This document shows, in pieces, positions 1 through 5,326 of a stretch of DNA of 7,273 bases. Position 1 is the first letter of the stretch, and each line of letters begins with the position of its first letter. The notes beneath the pieces were generated by a model. That model saw only the letters and a list, made by a program, of their open reading frames with translations, searched no databases and was not told the DNA's origin. Source of the DNA: Chloroflexota bacterium (GTDB lineage: Bacteria > Chloroflexota > Anaerolineae > Anaerolineales > UBA11579); NCBI GenBank assembly GCA_003486225.1, contig DNGN01000173.1, positions 1,998 through 9,270 of the forward strand, given 5' to 3'. The translations under genes and the position numbers were made by a program.

Positions 1-850
1 CTGGCCGGAAGTCAGCCACGGCGGCTGCCATCAGCAGGATATCGGCCTGCCTGGTGTGGCTTTGTACGGCAGCTAACATCTCATCCGCAGTGGCTGCGAG
101 GACCAATTCTGCTCCGCTTGGCACCGGCAGGCTGTTCGGGGTGCTGATCAGGATCACCTGGGCTCCCAGATCGAGGGCAGCCTGGGCCAGGGCATAGCCC
201 TGTTTTCCTGAAGAGCGGTTGGTGATGAAGCGCACCGGGTCGATGGCTTCCTGTGTTCCACCAGCTGTGACAACCACCTTGCGTCCGGCCAGTGTGCCGC
301 CCTGGGCCAGCGTGTGGCGGATGTGCCCCAGGATGGTAACCGGCTCGCTCATCCTGCCCAGGCCGATCATTCCAGAGGCGAGATGCCCGGCTTCCGGCCC
401 TACCACCACAGCCCCGCGCTGGTTCAGGCTTTGCAGGTTGGCTTGCGTGGCAGGGTGATCGAACATACCGCCATCCATGGCGGGAGCGATCACCAGCGGG
501 CAGCTGGCGGCCAAAGCGGTTACGGTCAGCAGGTTGTCGGCAATTCCATGCGCCAGCTTGGCCATGGTATTGGCTGTCAGCGGGGCGACGACGATCAGGT
601 CACTGGCGTGGCCGAGTCCGATGTGCTGTACATGGCCCTGGTCGCCCCACAGGTCGGAATCTGTATAGGCTTTGCGCCCGGTGACGGATTGGAAGGTGAG
701 CGGTGTGACAAAATGGGTGGCGGATTCGGTCAGGATGATATCCACCAGTGCACCGGCCTGGGCTAATTTGGAAGCCAGGTCGGCGGCTTTGTAGCAGGCA
801 ATTGAGCCGGTCACGCCAAGCGTGATGCGTTTGTTTTGGATCGGGTTCAT
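1..850 (-). CDS. coaBC: Bifunctional phosphopantothenoylcysteine decarboxylase / phosphopantothenate-cysteine ligase, 3' end outside window
   Basis: This gene (also called dfp) would convert 4'-phosphopantothenate plus cysteine to 4'-phosphopantetheine: the C-terminal CoaB ligase acts first, then the N-terminal FMN-dependent CoaC decarboxylase. I read 283 codons from ATG at 850-848; the frame is open to the left edge. The full protein is usually about 400 residues, so roughly the last third is missing. CoaC spans residues 1 to about 180, with GVTGSIACYKAA near the N terminus, His76 in QHIGLGHASD, and LTANTMAKLAHGIADNLLT. CoaB begins near residue 185 with VVVTAGGTQEAIDPVRF, NRSSGK (Asn211) and AAAVADFRP at the window edge. 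Two CoaC active-site motifs are altered: PAMDGGMF (Asp126 where Asn is usual) and LASGMIGLGRM (Ser159 where Cys is usual). An AAGG ribosome-binding site lies 5 bases before the ATG. The family call is firm; normal CoaC chemistry is not assured. Confidence 0.95.
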   Translation of the reverse strand, partial: MNPIQNKRITLGVTGSIACYKAADLASKLAQAGALVDIILTESATHFVTPLTFQSVTGRKAYTDSDLWGDQGHVQHIGLGHASDLIVVAPLTANTMAKLAHGIADNLLTVTALAASCPLVIAPAMDGGMFDHPATQANLQSLNQRGAVVVGPEAGHLASGMIGLGRMSEPVTILGHIRHTLAQGGTLAGRKVVVTAGGTQEAIDPVRFITNRSSGKQGYALAQAALDLGAQVILISTPNSLPVPSGAELVLAATADEMLAAVQSHTRQADILLMAAAVADFRP

Positions 851-887
851 AAATACCTTCCGTTTCTAATGTTTCCCAGTCAATCTA

Positions 888-915
888 ATCATACACCGAA
901 ATCCGTCACTGCCAG
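888..915 (-). promoter_or_regulatory. Possible promoter for coaBC
   Basis: On the minus strand, CTGGCA (915-910) and TATGAT (893-888) are separated by 16 bases, in the gap between the methyltransferase stop and the coaBC start. The -35 matches the sigma-70 consensus at 4 of 6 positions and the -10 at 5 of 6. The gap of 72 bases is longer than needed for a tightly packed operon. The match could be chance, and coaBC may simply be co-transcribed with the genes upstream. Confidence 0.25.
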
Positions 916-922
916 TTCTGCT

Positions 923-1537
923 TCAGGGCTTTTTCGCCCGGGCATAGCGGACAAGCCCGTCACCCATTCTCAGGGCGGTTTGGAAGTCTGACAGGCCAAA
1001 GCGAGCCAACATCGCCTGCAGGTCTTGTGCATCCCAGCGGTAATTATCTTCGGCGCGCTGGCCGTAGTTGAGCAAGGTGTCGCGCGCCAGCCCCTCCAGC
1101 TTGCGTGCCTCGGCCAGTCGTTCTGCTTCCCGCACGGTCATCCGTTCAGACGGATTGAGCAGGCAGATCCAGCCGCCAACCCGCAGCACGCGTATCATTT
1201 CCGCCAGAATGGGGAGCGGTTCAGGGTTCAGGTAGAGCAGGTTGGAGGCCGTGACCAGGTCGAAGGTGTGGTCTGCAAAAGGCAGTTGGGTGGCCGCTCC
1301 TGCCGCAATGCCAGGGTGCAGGGTGTTGCGCAGCATCTCGGTGTCCTGGTCGATGCCAAACGCACGCACCCCTTCCCGACCCAGTAGGGCTGGCAGCAGG
1401 CCGGGTCCGCAGCCGACATCCAGGGCGCTCTGACCGTTTTGTGGCGAGCACCAGCGTGAGAAGGATGCCAGCATCTGCCCCCAGCCGGTATTGGTTTGGA
1501 GCTCAAGAAAGTATTGTGAGTCGTGTTCTAAGGTCAT
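923..1537 (-). CDS. Class I SAM-dependent methyltransferase, substrate unknown
   Basis: The product has 204 residues and the fold of a small soluble methyltransferase of the Methyltransf_11/25 kind. Motif I, LDVGCGPG, is at residues 39-46 and binds S-adenosylmethionine. An acidic residue in GIDQD (about 62-65) should contact the ribose. LPFADHTFDLVTASNLLYL (85-103) and the post-motif RVLRVGGWICLLNP (116-129) are typical of the family. There is no signal peptide or membrane segment. The C-terminal part (about 130-204) shows no substrate signature I recognise. The ATG at 1537 has no clear Shine-Dalgarno sequence, and nearby upstream ATGs are out of frame. It lies 113 bases after coaX and 72 before coaBC on the same strand. 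No step of CoA synthesis uses SAM methylation, so its presence here is unexplained. The enzyme class is secure; the substrate cannot be predicted. Confidence 0.9.
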   Translation of the reverse strand: MTLEHDSQYFLELQTNTGWGQMLASFSRWCSPQNGQSALDVGCGPGLLPALLGREGVRAFGIDQDTEMLRNTLHPGIAAGAATQLPFADHTFDLVTASNLLYLNPEPLPILAEMIRVLRVGGWICLLNPSERMTVREAERLAEARKLEGLARDTLLNYGQRAEDNYRWDAQDLQAMLARFGLSDFQTALRMGDGLVRYARAKKP

Positions 1538-1606
1538 GGTTTCATGTTAGGGTCATGTTCATGTAAAGGGATAGGCTGGTCTTCATGATCTCGTTGATCC
1601 GGTCGG

Positions 1607-1645
1607 AAAAACCCAAACCACTGGCTGCCTGCGCCGCAGTTGGGT
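1607..1645 (-). terminator. Possible rho-independent terminator after coaX
   Basis: Reading the minus strand just past the coaX stop codon, ACCCAA (1645-1640) pairs with TTGGGT (1616-1611). The second arm runs directly into a tract of five T (1611-1607). Inside the loop a small CTGC-GGC-GCAG hairpin can form. The outer stem is only 6 pairs and the enclosed loop is long, so termination may be partial. If it works it would uncouple the methyltransferase and coaBC from the pan-coaX transcript. Confidence 0.35.
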
Positions 1646-1650
1646 GCCAG

Positions 1651-2415
1651 CTACTGGTTCAGCCCCCAGATGATGCGTAAGCCCTCGAGGGTCAGCCAGG
1701 GGGCGATGATCTCGAGGACCTGCGTCTCTTTGGCCACGATCTCTGCCAGCCCTCCGGTGGCGATGACTTTCATTTCCGGCCCCAGCTCCTCCCGGAAGCG
1801 TGCGACCATGCCCTCCACCAGGCCAACATAGCCGAATAAGAGGCCAGACTGCATGGCATGCGGGGTGTTGCGCCCGATGACTGAAGGCGGGCGGGTCAGG
1901 TCGACGCGCGAGAGTTTTGCTGCCCTGGAAAAGAGGGCTTCGGCCGCAATCCCGATGCCGGGCGCAATGGCTCCGCCGAGATAATCACCCTCGGCGGTAA
2001 TGGCATCGAAGGTGGTGCCGGTGCCAAAGTCGACCACACAGGCCGGCCCGCCGTACAGGCGCTGGACGGCAGCACAGTCCACAATCCGGTCTGCACCGAC
2101 TGCTTTGGGATCTTCATACAAAATGCGGACGCCCGTCTTGCAGCCAGCATCCACGTTAAGGGGATCTTGCTGCAGGTATTCCTGGCAGGCTTCGATAATT
2201 TTGGAGGTAAGTGGCGGCACCACAGAGGCCATACAAATGCCGGTCAAATCCTGATGAGAGAAGCCGGCGTGCCGGAGCAGGGAGAGGAATTTCAGCCCGT
2301 ACTCATCGGGCATTTCCTGGTGGTTGGTGGCCATGCGCCAGCTCGCCTGGCGCTGCTCGCCTGCGTATAGTCCTAAGGTGATGTTGGTGTTCCCAATATC
2401 AATTGTTAGCAGCAT
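1651..2415 (-). CDS. coaX: Type III pantothenate kinase
   Basis: CoaX phosphorylates pantothenate with ATP to 4'-phosphopantothenate, the first committed step to CoA. From the chosen start the protein has 254 residues, normal for the family. It shows the acetate/sugar-kinase-superfamily (ASKHA) phosphate loop DIGNTN (6-11), GADR (107-110) with Asp109 as the expected catalytic base, DFGTGTTFD (129-137), GGAIAPGI near 148-155, and ATGGLA near 219-224. An in-frame ATG lies 7 codons upstream at 2436, but I prefer 2415: it gives the usual MLLTIDIGNTN terminus and has GAAAGGA at a 6-base spacing. Known type III enzymes need a monovalent cation and are not inhibited by CoA, unlike E. coli CoaA, so control here may fall on expression (inference). 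The gene follows panC by 39 bases and is probably translated from the same transcript. Confidence 0.97.
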   Translation of the reverse strand: MLLTIDIGNTNITLGLYAGEQRQASWRMATNHQEMPDEYGLKFLSLLRHAGFSHQDLTGICMASVVPPLTSKIIEACQEYLQQDPLNVDAGCKTGVRILYEDPKAVGADRIVDCAAVQRLYGGPACVVDFGTGTTFDAITAEGDYLGGAIAPGIGIAAEALFSRAAKLSRVDLTRPPSVIGRNTPHAMQSGLLFGYVGLVEGMVARFREELGPEMKVIATGGLAEIVAKETQVLEIIAPWLTLEGLRIIWGLNQ

Positions 2416-2421
2416 ATTTGG

Positions 2422-2428
2422 TCCTTTC
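2422..2428 (-). promoter_or_regulatory. Ribosome-binding site that fixes the coaX start
   Basis: The minus strand reads GAAAGGA here, with 6 bases between AGGA and the ATG at 2415. The longer alternative start at 2436 would place this site inside the coding region and itself lacks a comparable signal, so 2415 is the better start. Confidence 0.7.
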
Positions 2429-2441
2429 AAAGCCAATTCAA

Positions 2442-2467
2442 TCCATCGTTTGGATCAAGACGATGGA
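2442..2467 (-). repeat. Inverted repeat (hairpin) across the panC stop codon
   Basis: TCCATCGT at 2442-2449 is perfectly complementary to ACGATGGA at 2460-2467, giving an 8-base-pair stem with a 10-base loop. The panC stop codon (2457-2455) lies in the loop. No T tract follows on the minus strand, so it does not look like a rho-independent terminator. It could affect panC termination, the translation of coaX starting 27 bases further on, or mRNA processing. Any role is inference. Confidence 0.5.
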
Positions 2468-3300
2468 CTTGCTAAAATCCAGTTGTCAATCAGGCGCGTT
2501 TTGCCGACATACACCGCCATGGAGAGCAGGGCGCCTTCCTGAATAGTTTCCAGTTCGGTGAGGGTCTGCAGGTCGGCGCAGGAGACATATTGGGCTCTGG
2601 CGAGCGGTTCGGCTTTTATCGTCTCGACCATGATCTGGCGGATGGCTTCTGCGCTGCGCTCCCCGGCCAGGTAGGCCTGCTCGGCGGCGCGCAACGCCCG
2701 GTTCAGCACCCTGGCAGCCTGGCGCTGCTCCGGGTTCAGGTAGGTGTTGCGGCTGGAAAGGGCCAGGCCATCGGCTTCGCGCACAATTGGCGCGATCTTG
2801 ATCTCGATCGGGTAGCTTAAATCGCGCGTCATCTGGCGGATGACAGCGGCCTGCTGGGCATCCTTCTGGCCAAATACAGCCACATCGGGCTGGACCGCAT
2901 TGAACAGTTTTGCCACGACGGTGGTCACTCCGCGAAAATGCCCGGGTCGGTAGCTGCCTTCCAGCGGCTGGGTGATATTGCTCACCTCGACCCAGGTCTG
3001 GTAGTTGGCCGGATACATCACTTCTGCGGTGGGGATCCATACCAGGTCCACATCAAGGGCTTCTAGCAGCGAGAGGTCTCGCTGGATATCGCGCGGATAG
3101 GCCTCCAGGTCTTCAGTGGGGGCAAATTGGGTTGGGTTGACAAAGATGCTGACCACCACACTGGCGCAGATTTTCTGGGCTTCTCGGACAAGGGTCAGGT
3201 GTCCTTCGTGTAAAAAGCCCATGGTTGGTACCAGCCCAACCGGGCCAGGAAGGTTATTTCTGGCTTGCCACAGCTCTTGCAGGGTTTCAACAGTTTTCAT
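2455..3300 (-). CDS. panC: Pantothenate synthetase (pantoate-beta-alanine ligase)
   Basis: PanC condenses D-pantoate with beta-alanine, using ATP and passing through a pantoyl-adenylate, to make pantothenate. The protein has 281 residues, the usual size for a cytosolic homodimer. The nucleotidyltransferase signature PTMGFLHEGHL lies at 25-35 with HxGH at 31-34. NPTQF is at 55-59, GHFRGVTTVVAKLFN at 120-134 and FGQKDAQQ at 143-150. LALSSRN (179-185) takes the place of the KMSKS loop. The C-terminal domain runs from about 187 to 281. All expected motifs are intact. The ATG at 3300 is preceded by AAGGAGA with 3 bases between, a strong Shine-Dalgarno site. It starts 64 bases after panE. The beta-alanine-forming gene panD is not in this window, so it must lie elsewhere or beta-alanine must come from another route. 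Confidence 0.98.
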   Translation of the reverse strand: MKTVETLQELWQARNNLPGPVGLVPTMGFLHEGHLTLVREAQKICASVVVSIFVNPTQFAPTEDLEAYPRDIQRDLSLLEALDVDLVWIPTAEVMYPANYQTWVEVSNITQPLEGSYRPGHFRGVTTVVAKLFNAVQPDVAVFGQKDAQQAAVIRQMTRDLSYPIEIKIAPIVREADGLALSSRNTYLNPEQRQAARVLNRALRAAEQAYLAGERSAEAIRQIMVETIKAEPLARAQYVSCADLQTLTELETIQEGALLSMAVYVGKTRLIDNWILASPSS

Positions 3301-3303
3301 TGC

Positions 3304-3310
3304 TCTCCTT
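3304..3310 (-). promoter_or_regulatory. Ribosome-binding site of panC
   Basis: The minus strand reads AAGGAGA, 3 bases before the ATG at 3300. It is the strongest Shine-Dalgarno match in the cluster together with that of panB, and it sits close to the start codon. The remainder of the 64-base panE-panC gap has a run of six T and no convincing promoter. Confidence 0.7.
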
Positions 3311-3364
3311 ATATTTCTTGCAAAAAATTATGCAGGTCGATCACAGCCAAGCTGGGAGTGCATG

Positions 3365-4273
3365 CTATGTCATGCCTTCTACCACGGCATGGATCAGGTT
3401 CCACATGGCATAGTTGACTGGGGTCGGGATTCCGAACTGAGTGCCGATGCGCACTACCGCGCCGCAGATGGCATCGATCTCTGTCGGGGCTTTGCGCAGG
3501 ATGTCCTGGTACATCGAGGAGTGGTTCTCTGCGGTTCGATGGGCGACGCCTTCTGAAACTGCAACCGGATCGAGGTGGGGCAATTGGATGTTTTGAGCGG
3601 CAGCCACCGCGGCTACCTCGCGGGCCAGGTCGGCGGAAAGCTGGCGGGCAGAAGGCCGCGAGATGATCTGTCCATTGGGCATCTGCAGCAAGGCTGTCAG
3701 CGGGTTGATGGCGGCATTGACGACCAGCTTTCCCCAGATGAGCGCCTGGAGGTCCTCGTGGATTTCCAGATTAAAACCACCCCGCTGGAGCATCTCGATC
3801 AACGGGCTGAGGAGCGGGTGCTGTCCAAGGGAGATGGTGCCTTCGCCGCCCGGACGGACACGCCCGGAGCTGAGCAGGGTGGCGCCAGTGGTGGTCACAC
3901 CCAGCGCGACCCGTTCTGCCCCAAGTTTTTCGCAGAGGGTTTCGTAATTGCCAAGGCCGTTCTGCAGCGTCAGGGCTACACCATCCGCAGCTAAACAACC
4001 CGATAGCTGTTGGGCGGCGCGTTGGGTTTGCCAGGATTTCACCAGCACCAGGGCAAAGGTTGCCCCTTGACATGGGCCGCTTTGATCGACTACCCTGACA
4101 GGGTAAGAGGTCTGCCTGCCGTCTTCCTGGACGATGGTGACCCCGTACATGCGCAAAGCGGCCAGGCCTTCACGCCAGGTGCCCAACATGGTAACCTGCA
4201 CTCCCTGGGCCGCCAGCCGGGCGGCGAAGAGGCAGGCCAAAGCTCCAGTGCCGACAATCAGAATGCTATCCAT
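3365..4273 (-). CDS. panE: 2-dehydropantoate 2-reductase (ketopantoate reductase)
   Basis: PanE reduces ketopantoate to D-pantoate with NADPH. The protein has 302 residues, normal for the family. An N-terminal Rossmann fold opens with ILIVGTGALACLFA (4-17). Lys79 in LVLVK and Asn105 in LQNGLGN match the conserved Lys and Asn of the E. coli enzyme. WGKLVVNAAINPLTALL (180-196) carries the catalytic Lys182 plus Asn186 and Asn190. SSMYQDI (252-258) and the acidic residue of PTEIDAI (Glu265) complete the active site. The start lies inside the end of panB, overlapping it by 8 bases in another frame, and there is no clear Shine-Dalgarno sequence before it. Translation is probably coupled to panB termination. 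Proteins of this family can act on other 2-keto acids, but the position between panB and panC makes ketopantoate the natural substrate. Confidence 0.97.
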   Translation of the reverse strand: MDSILIVGTGALACLFAARLAAQGVQVTMLGTWREGLAALRMYGVTIVQEDGRQTSYPVRVVDQSGPCQGATFALVLVKSWQTQRAAQQLSGCLAADGVALTLQNGLGNYETLCEKLGAERVALGVTTTGATLLSSGRVRPGGEGTISLGQHPLLSPLIEMLQRGGFNLEIHEDLQALIWGKLVVNAAINPLTALLQMPNGQIISRPSARQLSADLAREVAAVAAAQNIQLPHLDPVAVSEGVAHRTAENHSSMYQDILRKAPTEIDAICGAVVRIGTQFGIPTPVNYAMWNLIHAVVEGMT

Positions 4274-5162
4274 CTGTTTGTGTGTTCAGTTCTGCCAGCA
4301 GTTCCTGCCATTCTTCATCTTTCATGAAGATGCTGTGTTCTTCGGCAGGAAATTGCTTTTCGGCAACCTCCCGGGCGTAATCCTGCATGGCTTCCAAGAC
4401 GATGGTGTGGATTTGGGCATACTGCCGCACAAAACTGGGGGTGAAGCGGTCGAACTGGCCGATCATATCGTGCGTGACGAGCACCTGTCCATCACAGCCC
4501 AGACCTGCGCCGATCCCAATGGTGGGGATGACCAGGCGTTCGGAGATGAGCTGGGCCAGCTGAGCAGGGACGGCCTCCAGCACGATGCCAAAGGCTCCTG
4601 CCTCCTGAAGGATGAGGGCATCTTCCAGAACTCTTCTGGCAGCTGAGGCGGTTTTTCCCTGGGCGCGGAACCCGCCAAAAGCATGCACGCTTTGCGGGGT
4701 CAGGCCGAGATGCCCCATGACGGGGATGCCGGCACCGACCATGGCCTGTACGGCCTTGGCCCGGTCTCGCCCGCCTTCCAGCTTGACGGCGTCCATGCCG
4801 GCTTCCTGCAGGAAGCGCCCGGCATTTTCGACGGCTTTATCGACTGAGGTCTGGTAAGACATGAAGGGCATATCCCCGATCAGGAGCGGGAACCTGGCGC
4901 CGCGGGCCACCGCCCGGCAGTGATGGAGCATGTCTTGCATGGTGACCGGCAGGGTGTTCTCGTAGCCCAGTACGACCATGCCGAGTGAATCGCCAACCAG
5001 GATCGAATCGATCCCGGCTTTATCGATGGCCAGGGCGGTCGGATAGTCGTAGGCCGTCAGCATGGTGATCGGCTGGCCGCGCTTTTTCTTCAGCGCAAAA
5101 CTGCGCGTGGTGACCTTTTGGCGCGCGGCAGTATCAGAATTGGTGTGAGGTGTGGTAGTCAT
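4266..5162 (-). CDS. panB: 3-methyl-2-oxobutanoate hydroxymethyltransferase (ketopantoate hydroxymethyltransferase)
   Basis: PanB transfers a one-carbon unit from 5,10-methylenetetrahydrofolate to 2-ketoisovalerate, giving ketopantoate, the first step of the pantoate branch. The TIM-barrel core has MLTAYDYPTA (34-43), DSILVGDSLGM (52-62) with metal ligand Asp58, GDMPFMSY (96-103) with Asp97, VKLEGG (126-131) with Lys127 and Glu129, PVMGHLGLTPQSVHAFGGF (147-165), and the expected catalytic Glu196 in IVLEAVPA. IGIGAGLGCDGQVLV (215-229) follows. At 298 residues it is longer than the usual 260-275: about 17 extra residues precede the core, and the acidic tail from about 275 is longer than usual. 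The ATG at 5162 is preceded by GGAGGG at 5 bases, so I accept the full length. It is the first pathway gene behind the 164-base structured leader and overlaps panE by 8 bases. Confidence 0.98.
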   Translation of the reverse strand: MTTTPHTNSDTAARQKVTTRSFALKKKRGQPITMLTAYDYPTALAIDKAGIDSILVGDSLGMVVLGYENTLPVTMQDMLHHCRAVARGARFPLLIGDMPFMSYQTSVDKAVENAGRFLQEAGMDAVKLEGGRDRAKAVQAMVGAGIPVMGHLGLTPQSVHAFGGFRAQGKTASAARRVLEDALILQEAGAFGIVLEAVPAQLAQLISERLVIPTIGIGAGLGCDGQVLVTHDMIGQFDRFTPSFVRQYAQIHTIVLEAMQDYAREVAEKQFPAEEHSIFMKDEEWQELLAELNTQTDG

Positions 5163-5167
5163 AGGTA

Positions 5168-5173
5168 CCCTCC
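5168..5173 (-). promoter_or_regulatory. Ribosome-binding site of panB
   Basis: The minus strand reads GGAGGG with 5 bases before the ATG at 5162. It supports the long N terminus of PanB. TACC just upstream can pair with GGTA overlapping the end of this site, leaving ACGGAG in the loop; that stem is only 4 pairs and may mean nothing. Confidence 0.7.
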
Positions 5174-5201
5174 GTGGTAGGTAGAGTCCGAAAATAAGTT
5201 G

Positions 5202-5295
5202 TTGGCTGAAATGCCAGCCAAACAGGTTTATTCAGTTGTCGTTTGCATCCCGGCTGTGTTTACAGTCCGGGTGATGATGGCTGGATCGCCATGTC
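5202..5295 (-). promoter_or_regulatory. Structured panB leader with three hairpins; candidate pan-type regulatory RNA
   Basis: In transcript order, hairpin 1 pairs ATGGC (5292-5288) with GCCAT (5281-5277) around a 6-base loop. Hairpin 2 pairs CCCGG and CTGT (5271-5262) with ACAG and CCGGG (5257-5249), closed by an AAAC loop, with one unpaired A at 5266 on the minus strand. Hairpin 3 pairs TTGGCTG (5221-5215) with CAGCCAA (5208-5202) around GCATTT. The stem of hairpin 3 lengthens if one bulged T is allowed. CCAGCCA in hairpin 1 (5284-5278) is also an exact complement of TGGCTGG in hairpin 3 (5220-5214), so a second fold enclosing hairpin 2 is possible. The family known as the pan RNA motif occurs before pantothenate genes and has bulged adenosines. 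I cannot test the match to its consensus here. Confidence 0.5.
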
Positions 5296-5301
5296 ACTCT
5301 T

Positions 5302-5307
5302 ATTATA
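5302..5307 (-). promoter_or_regulatory. Possible -10 box of a pan operon promoter
   Basis: The minus strand reads TATAAT, an exact sigma-70 -10 hexamer, 20 bases after the stop codon of the GGDEF gene. Initiation would fall near 5295, giving a leader of about 130 bases that contains all three hairpins. No good -35 hexamer lies 16 to 18 bases upstream and there is no extended -10 TGn. The surrounding AT richness makes a chance match possible. No terminator with a T tract separates the GGDEF gene from this point, so read-through is also possible. Confidence 0.4.
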
Positions 5308-5326
5308 AATTAAAATGGGAAAGAAT

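Noticed and set aside
314..766. A 150-codon plus-strand open frame opposite coaBC, and similar long plus-strand frames at 3575-3994, 4134-4646 and 6071-6520
   Set aside because: Each lies antisense to a well-supported gene with intact family motifs. The translations are of low plausibility, and high GC readily opens the opposite strand.
1542..1586. A 14-codon minus-strand open frame (MKTSLSLYMNMTLT) just before the methyltransferase
   Set aside because: It has no Shine-Dalgarno sequence and no recognisable leader-peptide pattern. Several ATGs in this short repeat-like stretch make it likely to be chance.
2416..2436. A longer coaX starting at the in-frame ATG 2436
   Set aside because: The seven extra residues are not typical of the family, and the clear ribosome-binding site lies between the two ATGs, favouring 2415.
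3303..3345. TGCA...TGCA inverted repeat with a T run in the panE-panC gap as a terminator or promoter
   Set aside because: The stem is only 4 pairs and AT-rich, the T run lies inside the loop and not after the stem, and no -35/-10 pair fits.
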